NCBI GenBank assembly: GCA_027563935.2
Contig: CM050447.1
Span: forward strand, 84,491,461 to 84,555,460
Reading direction: 5' to 3'
Length of the DNA: 64,000 nt
Source: Costus lasius
Lineage: Eukaryota; Streptophyta; Magnoliopsida; Zingiberales; Costaceae
The position numbers were made by a program, and so were the translations under genes. Shown piece by piece: positions 1 through 12,434 of this stretch. Numbering within the stretch: position 1 is the first letter of the stretch; each line of letters starts with the position of its first letter. Under the pieces are notes generated by a model, which searched no databases, was not told where the DNA came from, and saw only the letters and a list, made by a program, of their open reading frames with translations.

Positions 1-1345
1 CATGTTTGACCACTGGGTCAACTCAAGTCAGTTAGGACTTAGTGCATGCAAGGGCAATGGATCTGACTAGGTTGGATGAGTGGATCCCTAGTAATGGACC
101 GTTGTAAGGTTGTAGGGCCTATAAGGAAATTAAAATTCATACCCATGGGGTTTTTCGAAATTTAATTTCATGAATGGATCACATGATGATTGATGCATAT
201 GTATGTTTATTTCATCTTATGTGGGCTGCCCAAGTTAAATGTGTGCTGTGCTGGGGCCTGCGTGCCTGGTAATGATTTTGTAAATTAATTTTAATTGTGA
301 TCTGCGAATCACCTTGTACTTAATTTATAAAATGTAATTGACCTGCGAGTCAAACTTGTCTAGATAGATTAATTTGTAAATTAATCAGACAAGAGCACTG
401 AGCACACTTGGCAGAGGCGCATGCAGCAAGTGGCTTGACCAGGTGGGAGGTCTAGGGTTCGACCCTAGGACCTGGCGCATTTTCCCTGGTAGGCGCACCA
501 GAGCTGCAGATGGCGCTTGGGCCCAGGTTTGGGCCAAATGAGCAGCAAAAAGCCCCATGATGAAAAGCAAGTCAAGACTTAAGTTAGGTTAAGGTCTTAC
601 TTAGGCTATGGGCTTTTACCACATAAGATTCATGCTTTCTTTTATTGCTTTATAAGTAGAACAGCATGTTTTAATTTATCTTCTGCTATCACCATAGGAT
701 TGCATGATAGTGAGGAAGATAAAAGACCGTTAAAATCCAACGCTAAAATATCAAGCTCGTAAGCCTTCTGACGCGAAACCTCACTGTTCTGACTATCGTT
801 GGAGCCGTGTTGTACCCACTCAGTGGGCACGTCCATCTATCTTCAGACGGTGTGTGATTACACCTGCGTGTTACAGAGTAGGGATTTATCCCTTCTCGTT
901 GCTCAGCATAGCACGTGGTGGTCCAGGGAGTAGGTCGGGTCAGCTTGACCATGTAGGCTACATATGTGGCGCATATGGTAGCACATGGAGGCAGCCATCT
1001 GTGGGGTCAGAGATTGTGTTGTACCAACTCAGTTGGCACAGTCGGCTGGATTGCCCAGATGAAGGGGAATCGCACGGGTTGGCGATTGGCTGGGACAGCC
1101 TACCAGAAATTAGTGCTTGTACTCTCTGTGCATCTTATCTCGCCTGAGCGGGACGCGGAGACTAAGTATGAAATCTGGATCCCATCTCACTAAAAGAGTT
1201 CTACTCTTTCGGGCTGTTTTGCTAGATTTTTCAGCCAGATAAAATAGTGAGAAAAAGAATCTTTCTTAAGTCCTGATTGATTCTTGACATTGATACTGAC
1301 CTTGTTGTTCTTGCATTGTTGTAGATTCCTGCAGCAACGAACACC
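1..1345 (+). other. Copia-1 untranslated leader (3' part)
   Basis: This is non-coding sequence between the unseen primer binding site and the gag ATG at 1346. It is colinear with the inverted leader of Copia-2 (20095 to about 21442). The short ORFs here are not conserved as proteins between the copies. A hairpin CTAGGGT-TCG-ACCCTAG at 452-468 resembles a tRNA T-arm. In Copia-2 the same place reads CCAGGGT-TCG-ACTCTGG, with one compensatory pair change and one change to a wobble pair. Confidence 0.75.
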
Positions 1346-1400
1346 ATGAGCTTCAATGTGCGATCCCTACTGGAAAGGGAGAAGTTTGCTGGGCCGAACT
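1346..1400 (+). pseudogene. Copia-1 gag, first 18 codons, cut by the Gypsy insertion
   Basis: The reading begins MSFNVRSLLEREKFAGPN, matching the start of the Copia-2 gag on the minus strand at 20094. It stops abruptly at 1400 where the Gypsy LTR begins. The same frame resumes after one copy of the GAACT duplication at 12440, so codon 19 is split by the insertion. The ATG at 1346 is chosen because the whole downstream gag-pol frame fits it and Copia-2 has the same start. Confidence 0.9.
1396..1400. repeat. Target-site duplication GAACT, left copy
   Basis: GAACT occurs directly before the Gypsy LTR start (TGTAACATCC) and again at 12435-12439 directly after the LTR end (GGGCGTTACA). Removing the element and one copy restores the Copia gag frame seen in Copia-2. 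A 5-bp duplication is the usual product of Ty3/Gypsy integrase. Confidence 0.95.
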
Positions 1401-4400
1401 TGTAACATCCCTCAGAATCACACCCCACACGCATACAAGTAAAATACGGGGTTTCAAAAATTTTTTACTCTTCCATTAAAACACAAGAAGAAAGCGGCAT
1501 CGAAGGACATTACTACGGAACAGAAAACCGCACAGAACTGAATAGGATCGATTACTAGGAAATAGAAATCCGGAAATCCAGAAAAAATCCGGCAGCAAGT
1601 ATTCTAAACTACTGCTGCACAGACACACATATCTTGTAACAACAACAAACGTCCACACTACACATATGTGGAATTTCAGAAATATACAGAACTGATTATT
1701 CAGATACTAAAATAAACAACACAAATTCGGTTACACATCTCAAATCGGACATTTCAAAATAAGAACCAATTCAATAAAAGAATCCAAGACTTGTATCCAA
1801 TAATTTAAACGAAACAACTATAATATAATATCCTGAAAACAGGCATAAGCCCTCAGGAGATAAAACATGTCATATAGGTCATAATAAATTAGGCACGCAG
1901 GCCTGATAAATCTTTAGAAGACTATTCTTAGAAATGACATCAAACATTAGCGTCATATTAGCTGTAGCAATTACTGTCTTGATGTCTCACCTGAAAACAT
2001 TTAAACAACGGAGGTGAGCTAAAAAGCTCAGTGAGTAAAAGACACTAAAAGTCATCCATAGTACACATCAAAAATATCATACTTAAGTTGAAATTCTTTT
2101 TATTTAACAGATAAGATAAATCAACTTAACATGCATGCTCATATCAGAAACAAACACAATCAAATACAGATACTTGTAACAATAGGCATCAAACAGGTAG
2201 GATATGAATATACCAACCCATACCAACTAACCACACCGCCTAATACATCTAAATACAGATCGAAACAGAACTACAGAAATCAGAACTGACAGACAGAAAA
2301 TCAGAATTTTCAGAGTCCAAACGGATAGTCTACATCGGAAACAGAAAGGCCACAGAAGGCCTGATGACCACAGAAGGTCTGACCCCACCTCTGCCGAGGA
2401 CGAGACAATGCATGCATATCAGAAACAGAATGGTAAAGGAGATATCAGTGGGTGGCCCCCGTCTTGTCAGGACGTGGCACTCTGGTCTCCAATACCCAGA
2501 ACAGAATGGTAGAGGAGGTATCAGTGGGTGGCCCCCGTCTTGTTAGGACGTGGCACTCTGGCCTCCAAAACCCAGAACTGAATGGTAGAGGAGGTATCAG
2601 TGGGTGGCCCCCGTCTTGTTAGGACGTGGCACTCTGGCCTCCAAAACCCAGAACTGAATGGTAGAGGAGGTATCAGTGGGTGGCCCCCGTCTTGTTAGGA
2701 CGTGGCACTCTGGCCTCCAAAACCCAGAACTGAATGGTAGAGGAGGTATCAGTGGGTGGCCCCCGTCTTGTTAGGACGTGGCACTCTGGCCTCCAAAACC
2801 CAGAACTGAATGGTAGAGGAGGTATCAGTGGGTGGCCCCCGTCTTGTTAGGACGTGGCACTCTGGCCTCCAATACCCAGAACAGAAATAGTGTCTCAAGG
2901 GTCGTAGTAGACTATCAGCACCATTACAGCGCCACAGAAGGAGGGTAAGGACACGGAAGAGTGCTACACTAGGGCATAATTTTACAGAACAGATTATACT
3001 GAAACAGAGAAGTAGGATCAACCACTACTTAATTCTTACATTATGCCCAAAGTCTAACAAACCAGAAAATGACACACCCCAATATCCAGTCCTTAAACAC
3101 AGAACAGAAATTATATGAGTGAATTCCTTACAACTAACCTTAATTCATGTCAAACCATTCTATGTTCTCACAAATGTTTTAACACATTCAAGGTTTTCAG
3201 AAAATTCACAACATATAAACAGAACAGGAAATATCCACATAACAAACAATTAAATACAGAACAGAAATTATTCATATAACAAACATTTAAACACAGAACA
3301 GAAATTATTCATGAAATAATCTCCTCAAAATTCCTAAAACCGTGAGCTATAAAATTACTGTAAGGGGCGCCACTTTCAGAACCTTAACAGAATGTACAAA
3401 TTTCATGTAATTAATTTCAGTCCCCCACTACAGATAATTTTAATTACACGTTCGTGAAGAAAATTGACAAAAGCCCCAAAATTGGCTCGAACTATATTTT
3501 CGAAAATTCCTAAGTTCTTAGTTAAATCCCCAATTTTGTTTTCTCTAAAATTTCTCATCAAACAAATAAATTTTAGAAGAACTACAGACCACAATTTAAG
3601 AGGTTAAACCATACAATGTAAATTTTTCTCACAAAGGAATATTCGTCTAACCAAAACATAGCAGATTTATATTGTCCGTTTGCAAAATATATTTTTAGTC
3701 CAATTTCGAACCAAAGCTAGTCAATATTGTATTCAAAATGAAGCTCTCTGAATCTAGTTTCCAATAAAACTGGTTTCACAAGATTTCGAATTTTAGACAG
3801 GAAGATATAAGGGTTCGAACATAAGAAGGTCAGAATTTCAGATTTCAAGAAAACAGATTCATATATCAGACTTGCGACATTTATTTCAGATCCAATAACT
3901 AATCGAAAATAGGCGTTATGGGAGTCAAAATAAAGCTCTTCGAGCCTACGGTCTAATAAAACTGATTTGACAAGATTTCGAGCTATACCTAGGGAGATAT
4001 GATGGTTCGAACACATAAAGGTCGAAATCCAGAATTTCAGAAAACTGATTTTGTACAGCTAGATTGCAATACAGATTGAAATACGAATACAGCTCGGATA
4101 TGGTCGATATCAGATTCAAATTAAAGCCGAATGTATCTAGTTTCATACAAAATTTATTTCGTGCGATTTGGATCTATAGACCATGAGATATTGGGGTTAT
4201 AGTACACAAAGGTCAGATTAACGAATGCAGATTTCAGCAGAACAGGATTTTAAAACCCTATAATTATTTGAATTCAACCCCATACGAATAATCATGGCAA
4301 ATAACGAATTTTAATTCGGATTAGACTCCTTAGGATCGAATTACTCACCAGAAAAATCGCCCACAGAGAAAACGCCGAAACAGGGGATCAGGGGTCTCCA

Positions 4401-4872
4401 GAAAGTTCGTCCACCACCAGTCTGCCACCACCAGCGTCAGAAATTTTGCAGGAGCGCCAAGCACAGTGAGGGGCGACAACACAGGCGGCTAGGGCAAGAA
4501 ACAAACCACAAATCGTGAGGGAGAGGAGCTCTCACGAATTTTCCCCCTTTTTTTTTATTTTTTTTTCCACCCCAAACGGATCCAAGATCCAATAACCCAA
4601 TTAACTTAAGTGGAAATCGGCTTTAATGGGCTTACCTGGGCTTAACCACCATGCGCCACTCCAATAACACAGAAATATGCGCCACCATGGTGGAAGAATT
4701 CCAGGAGCAAATAGTCAAGGTTGAGGGTTCGAAGCCCCAACAAAAATAATTATTTTTGCCCTGTAGGGAAAAGTCCTACAATTAGGCAAAAATCCCAAAA
4801 TTTTAACCGATAAAAATACAGAAACTGAATTTCTAACCTTAAATCATAATTCAGAAAATCAAGGGCGTTACA
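1401..4872 (-). repeat. Gypsy 3' LTR (3472 bp)
   Basis: On the plus strand it begins TGTAACATCC and ends GGGCGTTACA, giving TG...CA ends in both orientations. It matches 8962-12434 at a constant offset of 7561 bp until an extra T near 12110. It contains six 76-bp tandem units (about 2423-2880). The short ORFs inside it occur identically in both LTRs and have no recognisable domains. A 12-bp palindrome CCACCATGGTGG lies at about 4682-4693, followed by a GGTTCGA motif near 4724. Confidence 0.95.
2423..2880. repeat. Six 76-bp tandem repeats in the Gypsy 3' LTR
   Basis: The phrase GTGGGTGGCCCCCGTCTTG starts at 2448, 2524, 2600, 2676, 2752 and 2828, exactly 76 bp apart. The first unit is the most diverged (AAAGGAGATATCAG in place of AGAGGAGGTATCAG). 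Because 76 is not a multiple of three, the repeat is not a coding repeat. The other LTR has the same six units at about 9984-10441. Confidence 0.95.
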
Positions 4873-4885
4873 TCCTCCCCCCCTT
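4873..4885 (-). other. Gypsy polypurine tract
   Basis: The minus strand reads AAGGGGGGGAGGA directly before the 3' LTR. This is the purine run that primes plus-strand DNA synthesis and defines the LTR start in the cDNA. Confidence 0.9.
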
Positions 4886-4901
4886 ATAGAGCTTTAGTCC
4901 T

Positions 4902-7900
4902 CTAAAGCTGACCAAGCCCGTCACTGAACAGGTGAGGATGCTCCTTTCTCATCTCTGCTTCAACCTCCCAAGAGGCTTCTTCAACAGACTGATTTCCCCA
5001 GATGACTTTCACAAGTGGAATAACCTTATTCCTCAGCACTTTCTCTTTTCTATCTTCAATTCTGAGAGGTTTCACCACAAAAGTCATGTTCTCTTCAAGC
5101 TGGAGAGGTTCCAACTCCAGAACATGAGAAGGATCAGAACAATATTTTCTGAGTGCAGAAACATGGAACACATTATGGAGGTGTTCCAGTGATGGGGGCA
5201 GAGCAAGTCGATATGCCACAGGTCCAATCCTCTCAATGATATCAAAGGGACCAATGTACCTGGGACTCAATTTTCCTCTCTTCCCAAATCTCATCACCCC
5301 TTTCATAGGCGAGACCTTTAGGAAAACATGCTCTCCCACCAAAAACTCAAGAGGACGCCGCCTCACATCAGCATAACTCTTCTGTCTATCCTGAGCAATC
5401 TTCATCTTTTTCTGAATTTCTCTGATCTTCTCAGTGGCTTCCTGAACAGCATCAGACTTTAGCACTGTTCTGTCCCCAGTTTCCTCCCAGCATATAGGTG
5501 TTCTGCATTTCCTCCCATATAGGGCCTCATACGGAGCCATCTATATGCTAGAGTGGAAGCTATTATTGTAGGTGAACTCTATCAGTGATAAGTCCAGATC
5601 CCACTCAACAGACCAGTCAATCACATAAGATCTCAGAAGATCCTCAAGTGTCTGAATAGTTCTCTCTGTCTGACCATCAGATTGAGGATGATATGCAGTG
5701 CTGAAACTCAGATTAGTTCCCAAATCTTCCTGTAATTTCTTCCAAAACCTGGATAGAAATCGAGGATCACGATCAGAGACAATGTCCAAGGGAACTCCAT
5801 GTAATCTGACAATCTCATCGATGTACAGTTTTGCTAACCGATCCAAACTGTAAGTCATTTTGATCGGTAAGAAGTGAGCCGACTTCGTGAGTCTGTCCAC
5901 AATCACCCATACGGCATCATGATTCCTTCTGGTATTGGGCAGCCCACACACAAAGTCCATACTGATATGCTCCCACTTCCACTGAGGAATAGGGAGAGAC
6001 TGCATCAAACCGCCCGGCCTCTGATGCTCAGCCTTCACGGTTTGGCAAGTCAAACATATGGACACAAACAAATGCACATCCTTCTTCATACCATGCCACC
6101 AGAAAGTCTTTTTCAGATCCTGATACATCTTGGTACTACCAGGATGAACGGTATACTTAGTGCAATGACTTTCCTTAAGAATTTCATTTCTCAACTCAGG
6201 GTCCTCAGGGACACAGACCCTTCCACGAAATCTGAGGAGACCATCATCCGACATACTGAAATTCTCATCCTAGCCTTGCTCAGACCTCTCTTTCCACCGT
6301 AGAATATCCTGATCTGACTGCTGCCCTGATCTCAGTCTCTGCAGTAAGTCTGACTGAACCCTGAGAGAAGCCAGAAGACCGCCTCTCTCACCCGGAGTCA
6401 CACTCAGATGCATGTCACTGAACTCCTGCAATAGTCGCCACTCCTGGACTCGTAGTGCAGCTATCTGAGTCACAGGATACCGACTAAGAGCATCAGCCAC
6501 CACATTGGCTTTACCAGACTGATACTGGATGGTGAAGTCATAATCCTTTATCAATTCAAGCCATCGCCTCTGTCTCATATTCAGCTCTTTCTGAGTGAAG
6601 ATATACTTCAAGCTCTGGTGATCTGTAAACAATTCAAATGTCTGTCCAAACAGATAGTGCCTCCAGATTTTCAAGGCAAAAACTACAGCTGCCAACTCCA
6701 GATCATGAGTGGGGTAGTTTACCTCGTAGTCTTTGAGTTGCCTTGAAGCATAAGCAACTACTTTTCCTTGCTGCATCAGTACAGCACCCAGACCCTTACC
6801 AGAGGCATCAGTGTAAACAGTGAACTTCTCTCCATCACAGGGAATGATGAGGATAGGAGCACTGGTCAGTCTCTTTTTCAGTTCCTGAAAACTAGACTCA
6901 CAATCATCAGACCACTCAAACTTCAAATTCTTTCTAGTTAGCTTAGTCAGAGGACCAGCCAGCTTGGAAAAACCCTCGACAAAGCGGCGGTAGTATCCAG
7001 CTAAGCCCAGAAAACTTCTGACCTCAGTCGCTGTAGTTGGTCTTCCCCAGTGAAGAATGGCCTCCACCTTCACTGGATCCACAGACACACCCTGGCTAGA
7101 AATAATGTGTCCCAGAAAACCAATCTGATCTAGCCAGAACTCACATTTGCTGGCCTTAGCATATAGCCGCTTCAGCCGCAGAATCTCCAGCACCTTGCGC
7201 AAATCCTGAGAGTGGTCTTGCGCATTCTTGGAGTAGATCAGAATATCATCAATGAAGACGACCACACATTTGTCCAGGAGCTCATGAAATACCCTGTTCA
7301 TCAGATCCATAAACACCGCAGGAGCATTTGTCAGTCCAAAGGGCATAACAAGAAATTCATAGTGCCCATACCTGGTCCTGAATGCAGTTTTAGGTACATC
7401 CTCCTCCCGAACACTCATCTGATAATAGCCAGACCTCAGGTCAATTTTAGAGAATACAGTAGCACCCTGCAACTGATCAAAGAGATCATCAATACGGGGT
7501 AATGGGTACTTATTCTTAACAGTCACTTGATTGAGTTGACGGTAATCGATGCACATGCGCAAAGTACCATCCTTCTTCTTCACAAATAACACAGGTGCTC
7601 CCCATGGAGAAACACTGGGCCGAATATACCCCTTCTCTAATAGTTCTTCCAGTTGCTTCTTCAGCTCTGTCAGTTCTGAAGTTGCCATCCTGTAAGGAGC
7701 TTTAGATATCGGTGCTGTGCCTGGCAACAACTCGATACCAAACTCAACTTCTCTGCTGGGTGGTAACCCAGATAAATCAGAGAAGACGTCAGCAAACTCT
7801 CTTACCACAGGAATTTTAGCCAGATCCAAATCAGGCTCAGTCTGCACCTTGACATGCGCCAGATACCCCTTGCAGCCCTGGGCTAAAAGCTTCCTGGCCT

Positions 7901-8765
7901 GCAGATGAGATATCACCAAAGGCCCTTGTTCTGAAATCCGGCCTTGGATAACCAATTGCTGTCCATCACTTAGATGCAGAGTAATTAGCTTTTCAAAACA
8001 ATCTAAAGTAGCATGATAGGCAGACAGCCAATCCATGCCCAGAATGATGTCATAGTCTTTCATAGGAAGACTAATCAAATCAATAGGTAAATCATATCCT
8101 TCTACCTTAATCAAACAGTCATGATATGCTATATCTATAGATACGGCCTCATACTGATCCACCGTCAGGTCACCCTGATCAAGATGAATAAACTCCACCT
8201 CGCGCTCCTCAGATAAGCTAGAGGGGAAAAACTTGGCATTGAACTTCATCATGAAGTACTGCCAATCAACAACTCCGGATTCAGTTGCCGCCAGTCTGAC
8301 GACTCCCTTCCACCAGTCTTCGGCATCTCCACGCAACATGAAGACAGACAAACATAGCTTGTCTGCATCATCACAGCGCAGAACCTGGAAAATCTTTTCC
8401 AGTGTCAAAAGCCAATCCTCAGCCGCTCTGGGCCCCGGACTACCATAAAATGCAGTCGGGTTCAGGTGCTGAAACTCTCGAACCAACCGAGCATATCGTT
8501 GATGTGCGCCATCACCCAGAGGAGAACCAGCGCCACCCACACAGTGTCCAGCCAGTTGTGACTGTGACTGAGGCTGTGTCTGCGACAGCCACTGCAATAA
8601 CTGTTGCTGAACCTCCATGTGCTGCGCCTGCTGCTGTTGCATCATCTGAGTTTGCTGCTGGATGAATGCGTTCTGTTGTTGCATCATAGCAGTCATAGCC
8701 TCCATGGCCTGCCTCAGATCAGACTGTTGATCACTGTTGCTACTGCTAGATCTTGGTCGCACCAT
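4902..8765 (-). pseudogene. Gypsy gag-pol polyprotein with two in-frame stops and an internal deletion
   Basis: The ATG at 8765 starts a gag with a Q-rich N-terminus. Near 8147 the gag motif DQYEA runs straight into protease residues (SIDIAYHDC ... [11 protein letters not shown]). The gag C-terminus, zinc knuckle and catalytic DSGA of the protease are therefore missing. Reverse transcriptase follows ([32 protein letters not shown]), then RNase H ([13 protein letters not shown]), integrase (HPGSTKMYQDL, CLTCQ, YHPQSDGQTERT) and a chromodomain-like tail ending DGLGQL. TAG stops at 6270-6272 and 5541-5543 interrupt one continuous frame without a shift. The copy cannot make a working polyprotein. 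Confidence 0.95.
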
Positions 8766-8961
8766 TTTTTTTTTTTTTTTTTACCTGCATCACATAACAC
8801 GGTAGAATAACAACCAATATTCAATCACAAATCAGATCCTAACTTGGTTTCTAGCAATACACAAACAGAGTTCAGATCCTAACTTGGTTTCTAGCAATAC
8901 ACAAACAGAGTTTTCCTTCCCCGGAGTTTCTAATTGCTAGTAAAAATCCTCTGATACCATC
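8766..8961 (-). other. Gypsy leader with a 40-bp tandem duplication and poly-A run
   Basis: This is the short leader between primer binding site and gag. On the plus strand a 40-bp segment beginning TCAGATCCTAACTTGG occurs twice in tandem (about 8832-8911). A run of about 18 T (A in the sense strand) sits directly before the ATG. Confidence 0.85.
8948..8959 (-). other. Gypsy primer binding site, initiator tRNA-Met
   Basis: The minus strand reads TGGTATCAGAGG two bases inside the 5' LTR. This is complementary to the 3' end of plant initiator tRNA-Met including CCA, the commonest primer of plant LTR elements. Confidence 0.92.
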
Positions 8962-11900
8962 TGTAACATCCCTCAGAATCACACCCCACACGCATACAAG
9001 TAAAATACGGGGTTTCAAAAATTTTTTACTCTTCCATTAAAACACAAGAAGAAAGCGGCATCGAAGGACATTACTACGGAACAGAAAACCGCACAGAACT
9101 GAATAGGATCGATTACTAGGAAATAGAAATCCGGAAATCCAGAAAAAATCCGGCAGCAAGTATTCTAAACTACTGCTGCACAGACACACATATCTTGTAA
9201 CAACAACAAACGTCCACACTACACATATGTGGAATTTCAGAAATATACAGAACTGATTATTCAGATACTAAAATAAACAACACAAATTCGGTTACACATC
9301 TCAAATCGGACATTTCAAAATAAGAACCAATTCAATAAAAGAATCCAAGACTTGTATCCAATAATTTAAACGAAACAACTATAATATAATATCCTGAAAA
9401 CAGGCATAAGCCCTCAGGAGATAAAACATGTCATATAGGTCATAATAAATTAGGCACGCAGGCCTGATAAATCTTTAGAAGACTATTCTTAGAAATGACA
9501 TCAAACATTAGCGTCATATTAGCTGTAGCAATTACTGTCTTGATGTCTCACCTGAAAACATTTAAACAACGGAGGTGAGCTAAAAAGCTCAGTGAGTAAA
9601 AGACACTAAAAGTCATCCATAGTACACATCAAAAATATCATACTTAAGTTGAAATTCTTTTTATTTAACAGATAAGATAAATCAACTTAACATGCATGCT
9701 CATATCAGAAACAAACACAATCAAATACAGATACTTGTAACAATAGGCATCAAACAGGTAGGATATGAATATACCAACCCATACCAACTAACCACACCGC
9801 CTAATACATCTAAATACAGATCGAAACAGAACTACAGAAATCAGAACTGACAGACAGAAAATCAGAATTTTCAGAGTCCAAACGGATAGTCTACATCGGA
9901 AACAGAAAGGCCACAGAAGGCCTGATGACCACAGAAGGTCTGACCCCACCTCTGCCGAGGACGAGACAATGCATGCATATCAGAAACAGAATGGTAAAGG
10001 AGATATCAGTGGGTGGCCCCCGTCTTGTCAGGACGTGGCACTCTGGTCTCCAATACCCAGAACAGAATGGTAGAGGAGGTATCAGTGGGTGGCCCCCGTC
10101 TTGTTAGGACGTGGCACTCTGGCCTCCAAAACCCAGAACTGAATGGTAGAGGAGGTATCAGTGGGTGGCCCCCGTCTTGTTAGGACGTGGCACTCTGGCC
10201 TCCAAAACCCAGAACTGAATGGTAGAGGAGGTATCAGTGGGTGGCCCCCGTCTTGTTAGGACGTGGCACTCTGGCCTCCAAAACCCAGAACTGAATGGTA
10301 GAGGAGGTATCAGTGGGTGGCCCCCGTCTTGTTAGGACGTGGCACTCTGGCCTCCAAAACCCAGAACTGAATGGTAGAGGAGGTATCAGTGGGTGGCCCC
10401 CGTCTTGTTAGGACGTGGCACTCTGGCCTCCAATACCCAGAACAGAAATAGTGTCTCAAGGGTCGTAGTAGACTATCAGCACCATTACAGCGCCACAGAA
10501 GGAGGGTAAGGACACGGAAGAGTGCTACACTAGGGCATAATTTTACAGAACAGATTATACTGAAACAGAGAAGTAGGATCAACCACTACTTAATTCTTAC
10601 ATTATGCCCAAAGTCTAACAAACCAGAAAATGACACACCCCAATATCCAGTCCTTAAACACAGAACAGAAATTATATGAGTGAATTCCTTACAACTAACC
10701 TTAATTCATGTCAAACCATTCTATGTTCTCACAAATGTTTTAACACATTCAAGGTTTTCAGAAAATTCACAACATATAAACAGAACAGGAAATATCCACA
10801 TAACAAACAATTAAATACAGAACAGAAATTATTCATATAACAAACATTTAAACACAGAACAGAAATTATTCATGAAATAATCTCCTCAAAATTCCTAAAA
10901 CCGTGAGCTATAAAATTACTGTAAGGGGCGCCACTTTCAGAACCTTAACAGAATGTACAAATTTCATGTAATTAATTTCAGTCCCCCACTACAGATAATT
11001 TTAATTACACGTTCGTGAAGAAAATTGACAAAAGCCCCAAAATTGGCTCGAACTATATTTTCGAAAATTCCTAAGTTCTTAGTTAAATCCCCAATTTTGT
11101 TTTCTCTAAAATTTCTCATCAAACAAATAAATTTTAGAAGAACTACAGACCACAATTTAAGAGGTTAAACCATACAATGTAAATTTTTCTCACAAAGGAA
11201 TATTCGTCTAACCAAAACATAGCAGATTTATATTGTCCGTTTGCAAAATATATTTTTAGTCCAATTTCGAACCAAAGCTAGTCAATATTGTATTCAAAAT
11301 GAAGCTCTCTGAATCTAGTTTCCAATAAAACTGGTTTCACAAGATTTCGAATTTTAGACAGGAAGATATAAGGGTTCGAACATAAGAAGGTCAGAATTTC
11401 AGATTTCAAGAAAACAGATTCATATATCAGACTTGCGACATTTATTTCAGATCCAATAACTAATCGAAAATAGGCGTTATGGGAGTCAAAATAAAGCTCT
11501 TCGAGCCTACGGTCTAATAAAACTGATTTGACAAGATTTCGAGCTATACCTAGGGAGATATGATGGTTCGAACACATAAAGGTCGAAATCCAGAATTTCA
11601 GAAAACTGATTTTGTACAGCTAGATTGCAATACAGATTGAAATACGAATACAGCTCGGATATGGTCGATATCAGATTCAAATTAAAGCCGAATGTATCTA
11701 GTTTCATACAAAATTTATTTCGTGCGATTTGGATCTATAGACCATGAGATATTGGGGTTATAGTACACAAAGGTCAGATTAACGAATGCAGATTTCAGCA
11801 GAACAGGATTTTAAAACCCTATAATTATTTGAATTCAACCCCATACGAATAATCATGGCAAATAACGAATTTTAATTCGGATTAGACTCCTTAGGATCGA

Positions 11901-12434
11901 ATTACTCACCAGAAAAATCGCCCACAGAGAAAACGCCGAAACAGGGGATCAGGGGTCTCCAGAAAGTTCGTCCACCACCAGTCTGCCACCACCAGCGTCA
12001 GAAATTTTGCAGGAGCGCCAAGCACAGTGAGGGGCGACAACACAGGCGGCTAGGGCAAGAAACAAACCACAAATCGTGAGGGAGAGGAGCTCTCACGAAT
12101 TTTCCCCCTTTTTTTTTTATTTTTTTTTCCACCCCAAACGGATCCAAGATCCAATAACCCAATTAACTTAAGTGGAAATCGGCTTTAATGGGCTTACCTG
12201 GGCTTAACCACCATGCGCCACTCCAATAACACAGAAATATGCGCCACCATGGTGGAAGAATTCCAGGAGCAAATAGTCAAGGTTGAGGGTTCGAAGCCCC
12301 AACAAAAATAATTATTTTTGCCCTGTAGGGAAAAGTCCTACAATTAGGCAAAAATCCCAAAATTTTAACCGATAAAAATACAGAAACTGAATTTCTAACC
12401 TTAAATCATAATTCAGAAAATCAAGGGCGTTACA
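8962..12434 (-). repeat. Gypsy 5' LTR (3473 bp)
   Basis: Same sequence as 1401-4872 apart from one extra T in a poly-T run near 12110. It includes the same six 76-bp units (about 9984-10441). It is the promoter-bearing LTR for the minus-strand element. The right edge is followed by the GAACT duplication at 12435. Confidence 0.95.
9984..10441. repeat. Six 76-bp tandem repeats in the Gypsy 5' LTR
   Basis: Counterpart of the array at 2423-2880, with equal copy number and the same variant order. Tandem arrays change copy number easily, so equality here supports recent insertion. Confidence 0.95.

Larger units (their letters stand above)
1401..12434 (-). mobile_element. Complete Ty3/Gypsy chromovirus-type LTR retrotransposon, very young but defective
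   Basis: The element reads right to left: 5' LTR 8962-12434, primer binding site next to 8962, gag-pol 8765-4902, polypurine tract 4873-4885, 3' LTR 1401-4872. Protease remnant, reverse transcriptase, RNase H and integrase come in Gypsy order. The C-terminus has the VEEASWEVE chromodomain-like tail of chromoviruses; the long LTRs fit the Tekay/Del lineage, which is a family-level inference. The LTRs are 3472 and 3473 bp, and the only difference I noticed is one T in a poly-T run. Despite this youth, the coding region has two TAG stops and an internal deletion, so another element must have supplied the proteins. Confidence 0.95.

Noticed and set aside
1476..4146. Several ORFs of 60-99 codons inside the Gypsy 3' LTR, repeated in the 5' LTR
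   Set aside because: They occur identically in both LTRs because the LTRs are copies. They include low-complexity and tandem-repeat DNA and show no domains.
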